64,000 nucleotides of DNA from Chaenocephalus aceratus (taxonomy: Eukaryota > Chordata > Actinopteri > Perciformes > Channichthyidae). Below are positions 36,508 to 49,680 of the stretch, in pieces (position 1 is the stretch's first letter; every line of letters starts with the position of its first letter). The notes under the pieces were generated by a model that worked only from the letters and a program-made list of their open reading frames with translations, did not search any database and was not told the origin of the DNA. The position numbers and the translations under genes are program-made. The stretch spans positions 131,501 through 195,500 of the forward strand of contig JAMFTG010000214.1 of assembly GCA_023974075.1 (NCBI GenBank), read 5' to 3'.

Positions 36508-36795
36508 TGTTCAGTTAGCTAACAACAAACCGAGTTACAGAAGACAACTACACTTTAACCACCTTTATATAAACGGTTGGGAAACGTTACATTATTTAAT
36601 GAAAAAACGAGATTGATTTACTTTTGATAAGTTTCCTTTTTGTTGGACAACAGTTCCGTGATAATACTCCGTAGAGGCTGCAGATACTAAGAGCTGCTGC
36701 TCTGACTCTCCCTCTCTGGGTCTCCTCTCTTCTAACCGAAGGGGGAAACAGCGCAACTCAACAGAAAACTAATTATTCCTAATTTCCTACAAAGT
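35101..36795. other. Upstream flank of gene C
   Basis: Non-coding, with the frame equivalent to 20804-21088 at about 35644-35886 (upstream half shifted as in A). A (GT)n run of 47 bp lies at 36459-36505. It keeps about 240 bp between 36378 and 36620 that are deleted in A and B by different deletions. Confidence 0.45.
36459..36505. repeat. (GT)n microsatellite
   Basis: Perfect GT run, present only where unit C keeps undeleted flank. Confidence 0.95.
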
Positions 36796-37140
36796 GGTAC
36801 TTCTACTTTACTCAAGTACACGATCTGAGTACTTCTACTTTTACGCAAGTAAAAGATCTGAGTACTTCTACTTTACTCAAGTACAGGATCTGAGTACTTT
36901 TACTTTTACCTTAGAAGCAGATCTGAGTACTTCTACTTTTACTCAAGTACAAGATCTGAGTACTTCTACTTTTACTCAAGTACAAGATCTGAGTACTTCT
37001 ACTTTTACTCAAGTACAGGATCTGAGTACTTCTACTTTTACCTTAGAAGCAGATCTGAGTACTTCTACTTTACTCAAGTACAAGATCTGAGTACTTCTAC
37101 TTTACTCAAGTACAAGATCTGAGTACTTCTACTTTTACTC
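36796..37140. repeat. 33-bp minisatellite, about 10 copies (unit C)
   Basis: Same repeat as in A and B, the shortest left-hand array. Confidence 0.95.
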
Positions 37141-38278
37141 TAAAACTAAAAACTATGCACCGTATAATCGGCCTGCACGTGCCGTTAACCTCCATGTTAT
37201 CAAAGTCCAGCCAAAGCAGATCTCCTCTCATGACATAGAAGTCCAACAAATAAAATTAGCCCTCCTAAATGTCAGATCTCTGAATAATAAAACCTTTGTA
37301 GTTAATGACCTGATTGAAGAAAATAACTTAGATTGCATCTGCTTAGTGGAGACATGGCTTAATAACGACACAGCTACATCAATAATGAGAGAGACCTGTC
37401 CACCAAACTATAGCTTTTATCAGCTGCTCAGAAAGAACCGAAGAGGAGGAGGGGTTGCAGCCAGTTTCTCCTCAACATGTTTGTTCAGAATAACAGAACT
37501 AGGTGAGTTCATGTCGATGGAATATCGAGCCATTGAACTAAAAACTGAATCAACCATAATTGTCACAATATACCGTCCACCTCGACACTCACCATCATGT
37601 ATACAAGAGTCCTCTGAGCTGATCTCACTGTGTTACCAGTTACGATAAGGTGATCCTAAACGGAGACCTGAATATTCATATCAATAAAAAAGCGGACTCC
37701 AAAGCTATAGAGCTTGCAAATCTACTAGATAGCTTTGATCTAACACAGCATATAATGAATGCAACTCACCGACATGGTAACACATTAGACTTAGTGATAA
37801 CAACTGGACTAAACATCAATAATATCTCAATAACTGAGCTACCTCTCCGACCATCACTGTATATTCTTTGATGCTGAAATGACCCTGACTAAAACTAAAA
37901 AAGAAGTCATGGTTCAAAAAAGGCTCCTTAACGACAAAGCTGTATCAAAGTTCACCGATCTCATCAGACTCTATGAACCACACAGTCATGACAGCTCTCT
38001 GAATGAAATGGTAGAACATCTCAATGATGCTCTATCATCTGTATTAAATTCTGTCGCCCCACTAAAAACTAAAAAGAAATCGACAAGCAAAGCCTCCCCT
38101 TGGTTGAACTATAATGTTGTCAAGGAAGAAAAAAGGAAATGTCGTGCAGCAGAGAGAAAATGGAGGAAAACAAAATCCACTATCTGCTGTGAAATCTACA
38201 AAGATGCTTTAACTGCCTTTAACAGAACCATCCGACGAGCAAGGAAAGATTCTGTTTCCAATATTATGACAGTGTCCT

Positions 38279-38687
38279 TGTTACGATTATTGTGTTATGT
38301 CACGTTTTCTATGTCTTGGTTTGGGTGTTTTGCTGTTCACCCCGTCATATTTTCCTCTTGGTATATTGTCTGGTCCTTTTCCCTGTGTTTTTCCTCCTGT
38401 CGTTAGTTTCCCTGGTGTGTCTAATTTCCTGATTGTTTTCACCTGTCACTCCTTGTGTGTCTCCTGTGCTCATCAGTGTCAGCCCCACCCCTGATTATTC
38501 CCACCTGTGTCTAGTTACCCTGTGTTTAAATTCCCCTGTCTCCCAGTGTTCAGTGTCGGTTCGTCTTGTGTATTGGCTTGTCCTCGGTGAGTGTTCTGTT
38601 CTGTATTTGTCAGCATAGCCTTGGAATAAAGGAATTATTTTTACGTTAATCTGCATTTGGGTCCTACCTGCTTCACACATCGTAACA
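38279..38687 (+). mobile_element. Solo LTR, 409 bp, with 5-bp TSD
   Basis: Begins TGTTACGAT and ends ATCGTAACA (TG...CA termini). GTCCT is duplicated at 38274-38278 and 38688-38692; unit B has it once at about 24850. GGAATAAAGG near 38622 is polyadenylation-like. Termini and 5-bp TSD fit an LTR retrotransposon; Gypsy is likely but not shown. No internal region remains. Confidence 0.88.
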
Positions 38688-40197
38688 GTCCTTTTCTCCA
38701 CTATCGTTCAGCTGCTAAACCCTGTCTCTGCCCCCCCACCCCTTGCTCTGTTTTTTGAGAACAAAATAACTTCAATCAGAGCTATTATCAATACTAGTGG
38801 AGGTGGAGATGAACCCGATCTCAGTAGAGTATGTAATGTAACCATGAGTAACTTCACATGCATCACACTAAGCGAACTGTGTAAAACTGTTTCAGAAGCA
38901 AACTCCACAACCTCAGACATTGATCCCATCCCCACAACATTCTTTAAGCGAGTGTTTGATAGCATCTCCAGTCCTGGACGTCTTCCCTGATGCCTTTAAG
39001 CAGCTGTTGTAAAGCCTCTATTAAAGAAACCTAAACTGGATAACAACACAGTAGCAAACCACAGAGCAATATCAAATCTACCTTTTATCAGTCAAATATT
39101 GGAAAGAATTGTCTCAGTCCAAATCAATTCCTATCTTAAAGAAAACAACATGTTAGAAGTGTTTCAGTCAGGTTTCAGAAGATACCACAGTACGGAAACT
39201 GCACTCACAGGTAATTAGTGACCTCAGACTCAACTCTGATGCAAATAAAATCTCCATCCTTATCCTATTAGATCTCAGTGCAGCTTTTGATACTATTGAT
39301 CACAACATCCTAATAAATCCACTTGAAAAGCTTATTTGATTCTCTGGTTGGGTGTTGAACTGGATCAAAACATATCAGAGGAAGGATGTTCTATATTAGT
39401 CCAGGAGGCCATACATCAGAGAAACATGAGAGCCGCTACGGGATTCCACAAGGGAGCTGCTTAGGCCCATTACTCTTTTCTCTCTATGTGTTACCGCTCG
39501 GCGACATCATCAGAGAGCATGGTATAGATTTCCACAGCCATGCGGATGATACACAATTATACATATCCGCTGAACCAAATGATGTGACAGCCATAAACTC
39601 CATTACCAACTGCCTGACAGCAATAAACAAATGGATGAACGATAACTTTCTTAAATTGAATGAGGACAAAACTGAAGTCCTACTTGTCGGCCCCAAATCA
39701 AAAAGAGAGATGCTAACAAATAATCTAGGAAGTTTAACCACTTTGATTAAACCGGAGGTGAAAAGTCTCGGTGTCATCCTGGACTCAGATTTGAACTTCA
39801 ACGCCCATTTAAACAAAGTGACCAAAATAGCTTTCTTTCATCTCAGAAACATAGCGAAGGTAAGACCATTAATAAATCACATGATGCAGAGAAGCTAATT
39901 CATGCTTTTATATCTAGACTACTGCAATGCACTATTCACTGGTCTCCCCAAGAAAGCTAGACTCCAGCTCATTCAAAACTCTGCAGCTAGACTACTGACG
40001 AATACCAAAAGGAGGGAACACATTAGTCCTGTCTTAGCTACTCTACACTGGCTTCCTGTAACTTCTAGAATTGATTTGAAGGTGCTTCTCCTCACATACA
40101 AAGCTCTAAATGGACAAGGACCCAGCTACATTGCTCACTTTCTAATGAACTACACACACCCGCCAGAACACTGCGATCATCAGATGCAGGTCTATTA

Positions 40198-40833
40198 CGG
40201 AGCGTCCACACTACAGCTTCAAAAATAGCTTGGAGCTGGGCGTGTCTGGAGCTTGGGGATTTTATTCAAGCAACACGGCCAACAACCAATCACATGAATC
40301 TCCCGCCCCCGACATACAAAGCAAAAAACCCCGGGGATTGTATGGGAGCAATATATATATATATATATAAACTCCCCAAACAGGCGAAAACCTACCAGTT
40401 TCACCCACTGTCTCTGCCACCTCCCTCCATGCCTGGTTCCTCCGGTTTGTATCCCGGTAGGTGAAGAGGGTCTGGTCATACAAAACCGGGTGATTTGCTA
40501 CGGCGATAGTTAGTTTCTCCTCCGACTTTTTTTGAAATATAGAAATGAACGGCGGGATATCTCTCCCAGCTTAGACGCGGTTTGATTGGCTACGGCTTCA
40601 GCTGTCAGATTTTGGGAAACGGGATTTGATTGGCTGGGGCTGGCTACTCCGGCGTCTCCGGCGTCAGAAGTTGAACATGTCAACTTCTGACGCCGGAGAC
40701 GGCGGAGACGGATCGCTCTGCTACCCACAATTCAGTTCGGCGAAAAAGCGAGGCTACGTGACGTCACCCCATTGAAAGTGAATGGGCAGATTGGAGTTTT
40801 CGACGCTGTCGACGCTGTAGTGTAGACGGGCCG
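40198..40833. mobile_element. PIF/Harbinger-like MITE, second copy, inverted
   Basis: 636 bp, same family as 864-1490 in opposite orientation. TTA is duplicated at 40195-40197 and 40834-40836; A and B show TCTATTAGAG uninterrupted. Confidence 0.9.
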
Positions 40834-41380
40834 TTAGAGGTCACCAGAAAGAGTCATATGAAGATCGGTGATGCAGCCTTTGTAAACTACGCCCCAAAAC
40901 TGTGGAACACGTTACCCAACAATATTAGGGAAGCCAATACGTTGGGCATTTTTAAAAGGCAGCTTAAAACCGATCTCTTTACCAAAGCATTTTACTGACT
41001 TTACACTATTATACAGCTATCATACTGAATAAATATTTACTGTGAATGTATGCACAAATGTATGGCATATGGCTGTCTAACAGAAGTTAAATTCATTTCT
41101 CACTTATTCTGACAATGTACTTAACCCCAAATAAAAGAACCCAATAAAAAGAGTTGTTAAATAATAGTGAAGTCACGTTGTAATGACAATAACTCATCTC
41201 TCTCGGGTTTTCTTTTTGAGCTTTGCTAAAAGCCACTGTGTCAAGAGTCCATCTGGTGTTGCCGTCCGGAGTTGTCCAACATGGCGGACCCTCTCGCACA
41301 TGCGCAGAACCGATCGGGCAGGGTGACGGATCGGGTAGTGACAGTGCCTGACAAGTTTTAAGCTAATAGCCTATAAAGTT

Positions 41381-41492
41381 ATGGATATTAGAAAGTTATT
41401 TTCATCGAAGCAGGCGCCACAAGCTGCAGCAGCAGCAGTATCAGCAGCTGACAACAATGTCATCACCAGCAGTGAAGAAATGGATGTTTCAG
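41381..41492 (+). pseudogene. hAT (TTF/ZMYM1-like) transposase first exon, fragment
   Basis: ATG at 41381 opens MDIRKLFSSKQAPQ and continues to SSEEMDVS, then a CAG/GTTTGTG splice donor at 41492. The MDIRKxF opening is typical of TTF-domain hAT transposases. No downstream exon was found, so it is an orphan. Confidence 0.5.
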
Positions 41493-41599
41493 GTTTGTGA
41501 ATCTAATGGTGATATCTGCACTCTGGCTGACTGAGTAAGAAGTGAAAAAGAGTGATGTACTGTAACGTTAATCTTATAGCTAGTAAACATGGAGTAACC

Positions 41600-41800
41600 A
41601 AGGCAAGGCAAGTTTATTTATATAGCACCTTTCAACACAAGGCAATTCAAGGTGCTTTACAAAAATGAACGACATTCAGACAAAGGCATTTAAAAACAGT
41701 AAAAGATAATAAAAGAAACATTAAAAGTGCAGTGCAGTGCAGTGCAGTTTAAGATATGAATAGTTCACACAGAAGTTCCACTTTACTGATGAACATAACA
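41600..41800 (-). mobile_element. 5'-truncated L2 fragment, inverted
   Basis: CAAGGCAAGTTTATTTATA and CACCTTTCAACACAAGGCA are the complement of the 3' tail of the LINE at 52505-54786. The match continues through GTGCAGTTTAAGATATGAAT of its 3' UTR. Confidence 0.85.
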
Positions 41801-42235
41801 GCTCAGTTTAAATTAAAAGCAGCGACAAAAAGATAAACCACACTAAGTCAATACCCTTATATGTTAGTATGTATACAGAACATGACTACAAATTATCCTA
41901 AGATGTAACATTAACCCTTCATAGCTCAGTCTACTTTTAAGACACTAAAATAACGTATTCCAATTTTTATTTTGTTTTCACGCGTGGAATTATACCGGCT
42001 CTCGTTTCAGTACACATAACAACGGAACCATAGCAACGGAACTGACAGGCAACACTCTGAATCCGATTGGCTGTGACTGCATCCACTCAGAGTGCGCGAT
42101 TCAGAAACGTGACTCTTACACTCTTTACGTCACAAACAAAGATGGTGGATGAGAATAGATCTATAAAACGATAAGCAATGCGCAGTGGATCGGAAGAGGA
42201 CGGTGTGTCGGCGTTGTTCGATAGCGGTGCGGTAT

Positions 42236-42786
42236 GCTAATGGGAACACACGCCAAACATGCTAAATCACATCAGAAGGCATCACCCAGATTTTCCAATC
42301 ACCAGAGCCCGGCAAAAGACAACAGCAGTTCAACAGCTGATCCCCGCTGTTTTTAAGAAGCCAATAGACATGAGAGCCGAGAGACCAAAATAAATAATGG
42401 AAGCTTTTGGCATATTTTTTCAACGACTTTGCGCTCTTGAAACACTTTCTTATTATTTATGATGTAATATTTTCAAGACATTCTTTTTAGTTTTACAGCT
42501 TGATGAAACCTTTTTGTTTGACATCAGCCATTATCGATACTATGGCCATCTGAGTGTGTGTGGTACTGTTTGTGGTTTGTTTTTAACTGTTTAATACAGT
42601 TAATTATTCAAAATGTCAGAGTTCCTTATTTTTAAACTGAAACTTGCACTACTGTTCAAAAGTAAATAACAACAAACCTGGAATTATGCATTTGGGACTT
42701 TTTTTGCTTTTTCTTGTTGTACCGAACCGTGACCCCCAAACCGAGGTACGAACCGAACCGTGACTTCTGTGAACCGTTACACCCCT
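42236..42786 (+). pseudogene. ZBED-type hAT remnant: BED-finger fragment and right terminus
   Basis: Around 42262 the frame TPNMLNHIRRHHPDFPI carries the His-x4-His half of a BED finger, and it stops near 42391. The right end GAACCGTTACACCCCTA at 42786 is a classic hAT terminus. The internal transposase is deleted. Confidence 0.65.
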
Positions 42787-42792
42787 AGTCCC

Positions 42793-43692
42793 CGGTGTTC
42801 CAGGGAACTCACCAAGTGTCAGAAAACACAACCCTCTATCTTTTCCTCCATACCCAAATCTCTAAAAACGGGGCTGCAACGGATCTGATACAGACTGATC
42901 TTGAATTATTTTCTACGTCACAGAAGTGGTGCTCCGCTTATTGGTCAATTCTCCACCTATCAGGGGAATGTGGGGTTGGGCCACGGCCGGCCATTGCGCT
43001 GGAGACGCTGTAGTACATATGCCAGGCCTGTAAGTGGCGCTGTAGTCTGCCACAAAAGCAGCGAAGAAGACTTCCCGCGCATGGTTGCCCTTCTGTTTAT
43101 ACTCTGCTCTGGCTCTTTTTCTCCCTCCCCGAGGCAAGCGTTTGCTCCCGCTGCTGTAATTTAATGCAATCCCTCCCTCGCTGTAATTCTCTCCGGTAGT
43201 CCACCAGCAGATGACAAACACCCTCCTCTCCGGCTCTTCCAAGGAACGAGGGGACCGTGCGGCAGAGTTTCAGTTAGATTTTTATTTCGCCGGTCAACAT
43301 GTCCGTTAAAGTTTAAATCTTCCGGACAAAATTAGAAAAGTGCCGGTCAAAGGTCTTCTTTGTTATTTATTGAGCTTTAAAACAAATGAATAACGACTCT
43401 ATATAATAATAATATAAGAATAAAACACAGAGGACGGAGATCTCTTTTTCTCCCCGCTGCAGCCCAGCAGCTGATCTAAAAGCACACTCCCCTCTCCTGC
43501 AGGGGGGCGTGGTGCAGCTCACAGAATCAGCCCCCTGCAAAAACAGCGCTGGAAAGAGCAAATAGAGCGAAATGAGGCATGGCTAAAATGCAGGATCTGT
43601 TTGGTATTTTGAAAGAAAAACTATTTATATACTTTATATAGGTATGGCCCTACAATATATTGTTCAAATATAGCATGATATGTCCCCTTTAA
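42793..43692. mobile_element. Probable DNA-transposon-derived block
   Basis: Ends in GATATGTCCCCTTTAA, matching the AAAGGGGACATATC terminus that I recall as common in fish non-autonomous elements. No frame with protein features; the left end is not resolved. Confidence 0.35.
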
Positions 43693-43942
43693 GGTATTAT
43701 TAAGGTAGGGTTAATGTTGCTCTCAAAGTGCACCAGATTGATGCTTTTAACTTCAATATTTAAAAAAAAAAATCTTCCCGAGGGGAGCATGCCCCCGGAC
43801 CCCCCTAGAGGAGGTGACGACCCCCCTAAAGGATGTTTGGTCCACCCCCCACTTGTACAAAAAATAGCACTTTACCCCTGCACCCCCGCCCAACAACTCC
43901 TGGGCTAAGCCCCGGATCTCCTACAATCCTAAATCCGCCTCT

Positions 43943-44300
43943 GGATCTGAGTACTTCTACTTTTATTTAGAAGCAGATCTGAGTACTTCTACGCAAGGGG
44001 GGGCCGCCCACTTTTCAGTCCTGCCCCACATTTTCGCAGCGGCGGATGCCGTGTACAAATCTCGTTTCAATAATTCCCTATACTCGAAAGTCAAATCTAA
44101 AACGCGATCTGATCTAGCTGTGTATATTTTGTTATTTTGTATTGTTATATTCAATCTCATTAGCTACAGGCATTTTTGAAGCTTGTAAAGGGAAGATAAC
44201 AGCTCGCCTCTCACGTGCCACTCTGCTCTTCCACTGCGCCGCTAACCCTCCGTCCCGCTGAAATTATGAATGTAAGGCATATAGTAATCACTAATCATAG
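43943..44300. repeat. Minisatellite remnant and truncated unit tail (unit C)
   Basis: 43943-43994 is the last one to two 33-bp units, followed by GCAAGGGGGGGCCGCCCAC and the unit tail. The tail ends near 44285, where similarity to A and B is lost. Confidence 0.8.
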
Positions 44301-44305
44301 ATAAC

Positions 44306-47300
44306 CATAGACTGTATATATAAATGGACGTAGGGTCCGTGACGTCACCCATAGGATTCTGCCGAGTTGCCGTGAAGCCCTTAGTAGGCGGAGTCGGCCA
44401 CTAACGGCTCGACAGTGACGTCAGAGTCCAACTCCCGCCTGCTCCAAATAAGGGCAAAGAGGCGGAGCCGAGGCGGGACCTGCTGCCACCGAGCTGGAAG
44501 TTCCAGAGCTAGCTGAAGCTACCAAGCTAAGCTAACATGCTCCCCATCTGCACACTGCCGTCGCATTTTACGTAAGCGGACATAAAACTATTCAGCAAAA
44601 CTATAAATAATAATCTAAGTTATTGAGTTTTTAGCATAATACTTCAGAATCTTAAAACCCCTTAATGTTTGTATGCAATTGTGCTAAATTCAACACTGGA
44701 ATCAAGCAAATATTAATATGTTTGCATGACATTAGTTATTTGTATTTTGATATCACTTAACTACAAGTTTAATACATTTAAGTCAAGTTAAGGTACATGT
44801 GATGGTAGCTAGTTAGTGCTCTTACCTGTGAGGCCTCCTCCAAACAGCATAATAACCAGACTGTATCATTAAAACTAAGCACCAGTTCTAGATCCTTGAC
44901 TTTAGACAAACAATTCAAAAGACAACATGTATTTAAAGACCAATCTTTATTTGAATGTGCCTCTTAACCTGATATATTAGTTATACAGTAATAGTATTGA
45001 CAATCTAAAAAAACTGAGCAACTCAACAGTCAACTTTATGTTTCTTATTGTCTAAAGCATTTATTATTTTCATTTTCCCCCTCTCATATTCAGTGTGGAC
45101 GGATTGAGACAGCATGGTGTCCAGAGAGCTGCAGAGACTTCAGGGAGAAACCTCCGTGTGATGGACGTCCTGTCTGTTGGTTTGGAGAGGACTGAGGGTC
45201 TTTGCTCAGCGAGGAAGACCAGGCCTGATGGAGGAGCCCATGCTGGGCAAAGCTGATACCAACTGCACAGGCCTAGTCTGTCACTTTATTTGACTAAATG
45301 TGTTTACTTATACATTTAATAGGTTTACACCTTCTGTCCATATGTGCTTTTTATTTAAAACATTTGATTAACTTTTGGTTCACATTTCAATAAATTGTAT
45401 TTGCATTCCTTTCGTCCATTATTCTTACTGAAAATGTTAGATTACACATTCACATCTGACTGAAGAATGGCCCCATTTATATGTGATGTTGCAAACTTTG
45501 CGGTACAAGGCACAAGCAATGTGAAGCTCATAAAGTGAGGCAAATAGAAATAATCAGCTGATGGAATGTAGGTGCATTCGATCAGCTGACTGTTTTTACA
45601 ATAAAAGTAGTTTCTTAGTGTACTGGTTTTAAAATCTCATAACATCAGCTTTTAATGTTCCTCTTGGATGTTCTTCTTGACCCTCAGAGAAGGAGAACAT
45701 GTCGTGTCTTTCAGGCATGTCCTTTCCTAACAAAAATGACAGGAAATATAAAACATATTATTGCAGAACAAGTGTGTTATTTATGAAAGCAGTGTGTGTG
45801 TGTGTTTAGGGGCTGTAGATATCATTATTTTGTAATTGTAATGTTTTTTTTTTATTTCAACAGTGAGCTACAAAGACAATGAGAGAATGAACAGTTTGAA
45901 GTTCATCAACATTGAAATATATGTTATTATCCAAATAATATTGAACTGTTATCAAAACGTAGTGCAACTGTAGAAGCTTGCTCTGTCGTCTCACTGAAAG
46001 AATCACTTTTACCACGTTTTTTACAGACAATATTGAGAGATAAATAGTAGCAGTTCTCACTATGTGTTAAATATCTTTGCCTTCAATACATTACATTAGA
46101 AAGCTGACAAAATCATAGTGCTTGTTAACATCTAAATGTAATTTTTTGCATGGAATAAACCCTCAACTTAACTGATGTGTAGGTGATCTAGTATTTAGTA
46201 TTGTTTAATGGAATGTATATCAGTGTATTAAAGTCAATACTTCATTCATTTAAACCAATATCTTTCTTGATTCTTTGTACAGTATGAAAAAAGAGTCTTT
46301 GTACCTGAGCAGTTCACTGCTGTGAGGAGTCCAGTGCTGTCTCTCACTCTCTGGTCCAGCCTGTCTGCATCACCTGGACACCTGAAACAAACCATATTGT
46401 AATATCTAAGTAATCATCTTGAAATATGACATTAATAATTGTAATATACATATCTTATTGTGAGGTTGATTTGACATACACTACTTCGACATTAGCTTGT
46501 CTACATACTTGGGCATAGCCAATTTAAATTAACCTTAGCGATGCATACAGTTCCTACCTACATAGGCTAATAAAATATCTCTACGTTACAAGGATGACCT
46601 TATTGTATCAACCTCAAACAGAAGCCGTTTGTTCAACAGTATTATCCCACTTAACGTCTATTTCGTTTGAATCTTTATATATACAGTCTATTATTTTAAC
46701 TTGGAGGCTACGATTAGCATCGTTAGCACCACTGTAGCTACCACTCGCTAAACGCTAACCCAAGCCTTAACATTCATTACGTAGCTGATTAAAATCATTA
46801 ACACATAAATAAAGCACTCGAATTTCACTTACCGAAAAAAACCACATTCATGCACCGTCTGTTTTAACCGCAGAGCGAGTCACAATAGTCCGATACATAA
46901 GCATGAAGAACAAACAACCACGGCCGGCTTCAAGTTGTGTTTCCTGCATGAGCTGAGCAGGCAGAGTCCCTGTAGCTTCACGGAGCAGCTAGCAGAGAGA
47001 CAAGAAGCTAGCAACAGCAGTCACTTGACAGAGCCGTCACTCAATGTGACCACGCCCTAATTTATGCAAAAACGTTAAGACCTAATATAAATAAAAGGGT
47101 CGTGTTAGAAAACAATTCACTCACAGATTCATAATCATGAAGGTGGAATCTAACTATATCGATAATAAAAATGTATGGAGCCAGGGACAGAAACATGTTT
47201 TTTTCTGCTGTAAAGTTGGGCATTTTAACATGGGGGTCTATGGAAATTGCTCCTTTCTGCAGCCATCGCCTATCGGCCAATATATGAACTGCAGTGTATG

Positions 47301-47345
47301 GCACTTCCGTATTGGCGTCCCAGCTCTTCCCCAGAGTTTGCCGCT
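44306..47345. mobile_element. Probable large non-coding transposon, unclassified
   Basis: Begins near ATAGACTGTATATATAAATG followed by GTCCGTGACGTCACCC, and the far side holds GTGACCACGCCCTAATTTATG and CATGGGGGTCTATGG. From memory these pairs occur together in a common fish repeat. No open frame with domain features; AT-rich interior. Exact ends and superfamily are not established, and the region may hold more than one element. Confidence 0.4.
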
Positions 47346-48410
47346 TGGAGTAAACACAGCTGGCAGCCGCGGTGAAACTCGAGTGACTAGAGCGATGGGA
47401 TAGGAGCGTTTAGAGCGAAGGGAATATTCGCATCGCGTCCGGTCTGAACGAAAGTAAACAATAACTTTTATGGTTAAGTGTTAGCACCCCCCGAAGAGGC
47501 ACAAGCTCTGACGTTGATATTGGAGTTTTCAATAAATTCAATTGGGGAAAAAAACGGGGAAAAAACGAAAAAACAAACAAAACGAAAATCCGAATAACGA
47601 CATTGAAACCCGAATAGTACTCCAACGAACAAATATTCGGGTACATCCCTAGTATGTATACATAAATATTAGTGACAGTGACGTGAGCAGTTATGTGGAG
47701 ATGTGACATGCAATGCGGATGTAAAGAGAATGTTGTGTACATTTTCAGAATAATTGCCAGAAAACACCCCAGAAGCTTCGCTGTCATTTCCTGAATGATA
47801 ACAGGTCGCTCGCTTACGGTTGTGACCCGTTATCCCCCTGTATACCCTAGTCAGCGCCCCTAGTTACACCAATCAGCATGCGATTACCATACAGCCAATC
47901 ACAATGCGTGACGTCATTGGTAAGCGACGGACCCCGAACACATATGTGTATATTATAACACTTTTACAATTCAGTTATCAAGCAAGAATCATGTGGGTAA
48001 TTCTAACAATCATAATTCACTAACTAAACCAAAAAATTCAGTTTTGTACAGAAAGTAATCCTCTTTATTATTGAATGTTAGCATCAGTTTTCTGATTTCA
48101 AACCGCCTTGCAGTGTGTGACGTCATAGTGGAGTAACTTCATGAAACTTTTTTTTTCACTTTTGTGTCTATTCTTGTCCATTCCTCAAATCTGCAACTGG
48201 GATTGTTCAACATACTAACGTGGTCTGGTGTGCTTCATGTAACGTGTGCTTTGTGAATTGGCTTTTTATGATGGTTGCTGTATGTAAATGCATAAAAAAC
48301 ATTTTTGCTACTTTAAAAAAAGAAGAAAAAAAAAAAAATGTAAGCAATATGTGTATCCCCCTTGTAAATATTAACATTATTTATTTATATTATTATCCCA
48401 GTTGTGAGTC
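47346..48410. other. Transposon debris and non-coding DNA
   Basis: 47360-47460 (AAACACAGCTGGCAGCCGCG to GTCCGGTCTGAACG) is the inverted relative of 51418-51505. ACCCGAATAGTACTCC to TACATCCCTA at 47651 looks like a hAT terminus. 47800-48410 shows nothing supported. Confidence 0.4.
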
Positions 48411-49011
48411 CGTGGCCGTTTCTCAATCTCGAGGATTCTGGCTTCCAAGCCAATATTTCAAGGATGCTACGTCATCGAGTGCCACCGAAGGACTGTTCCA
48501 ATCTCCAGCATACTTGGAATTCCACCGAGGCTGCGTCCTTGGTTTGGGGGAAATTTCGAGGCTGGACATGGGTAGACTTCGCGTCCTTAAAATCCCCACA
48601 AAGCTTTGCGCACAGACCAATTTCAAAAACCCTTGCGGAGAATGGCTGAACCGACGCAGCTCACATTTAAATGTTAGTATGTAGTGGCGTAGAACCTTGG
48701 CCTGGTCTATCAGAGCTCCTGAGGGCAGCTGTGGATCCTCCAGCAGGGGGCGCTGCAGCCTCTCCACTGCAGCCTTGTAGTTGCGAAGCAAGAATACTTC
48801 CTGGCATTCGGAAAACGAAGAGTGGAACAGGCTAGCAGGTGTGCTTCATATGAGAGGCCCCGCCTTACATTTTCCGCCACAGATTTGGGGAAATTGGTCC
48901 GTGAGCAAAGCATTGTGGGGATTTTAAGACTGCGGAGTCTACACATGTGCAGCCTCGACATTTCTCCAAACGAAGTACGCCGGCCTCTGTAGAATTCCAA
49001 TTATGCTGGAC
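48411..49011. mobile_element. Palindromic element, left part (about 250-bp inverted repeats)
   Basis: CCGTGGCCGTTTCTCAATCT starts an arm of about 250 bp. Its complement runs from about 48830 to 49011 and continues at 55082-55175. The element is split by the insertion 49012-55076. No frame with protein features. Confidence 0.75.
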
Positions 49012-49562
49012 CAGGGTTCAACGCTAACTTTTAAAAGTGGTTGCCAGGCTGGCAACCAGGCATCAGCTTTTGGTTGCCAAAACTGAAAAGACGGTTGCCA
49101 TTTTTAGTCACCTTATATTCTAAATAATTAAGATACTATACAGTTATACATCAACTTAATAATGAACATGTGACACAAAAGAATGTTCAAATGCTTTACA
49201 ATAAGTAATCAACACACTTATTTGAAACTTAAGTGGTAGGAAACCTGTCCACCCTCAATTGCTGGTATACAAAATACCAGTGCGGTTGTTCTTCACAGAT
49301 CCGTCACAAAGGAATTGAGCAAGTCACTAGTTTCTTGGTCATCCATCGTCTCCCTTTCAAATGTGGGTTTTCTTGACCTTTGTTTTGATCCCCACCTTAG
49401 ATCCATTGGCCCTTCAGCATTGAAGTCTTGGATTGGCCAGACTAATACATTTCTAATGTTAAATGAAAACCATTCACAGTTAAGAATTAGATATCATTAA
49501 TGCTGTAAATTACCTTTAATATGTCTAACTATATTTAATAATAATAATACGTGATACTTGTT

Positions 49563-49680
49563 AGGGCTGTAACGATACACTAATCTCACGATACGATACG
49601 ATATTCAGCTCACGATACGATATATATCACGATATTCAGCCAACGATACGATTCGATATAATTCGATACACTTACATCAT
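49563..49680. repeat. hAT-type terminus with ACGATACGAT sub-repeats
   Basis: TAGGGCTGTAACGATACAC followed by repeated CACGATACGATA. No opposite terminus was found, so the element is truncated or rearranged. Confidence 0.6.

Larger units (their letters stand above)
37141..41013 (+). mobile_element. L2-clade-like LINE, unit C copy, doubly interrupted and 3' truncated
   Basis: Paralogue of the A and B LINEs, with the CYQLR break and SHADDTQLYI. A private 2-bp loss at about 37846 (CTCTCCGACC, from CTCTCTCCGACC) adds another shift. It is split by an LTR at 38279-38687 and a MITE at 40198-40833. After ACTTTACACTATTATA the 3' end is replaced by unrelated sequence. Confidence 0.9.
41014..43942. mobile_element. 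Composite transposon-derived insertion replacing the LINE 3' end
   Basis: Unit C sequence with no counterpart in A or B, between the truncated LINE and a minisatellite remnant. It contains a hAT N-terminal exon, an inverted L2 tail, a hAT BED fragment with its terminal repeat, a MITE-like GC block and a last end TAAATCCGCCTCTG (hAT-like). No matching TSD joins the outer ends, so this is a nested or rearranged assembly. Confidence 0.65.
31756..44300. repeat. Segmental duplication unit C
   Basis: Carries zinc-finger gene C, minisatellite, LINE (split by an LTR and a MITE) and only the first about 300 bp of the unit tail. Similarity stops near 44285, before the inverted-repeat block. Confidence 0.88.

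Noticed and set aside
47410..47787. 125-codon minus-strand frame MTAKLLGCFLAI...
   Set aside because: Crosses a transposon terminus (about 47651) and shows no family features.
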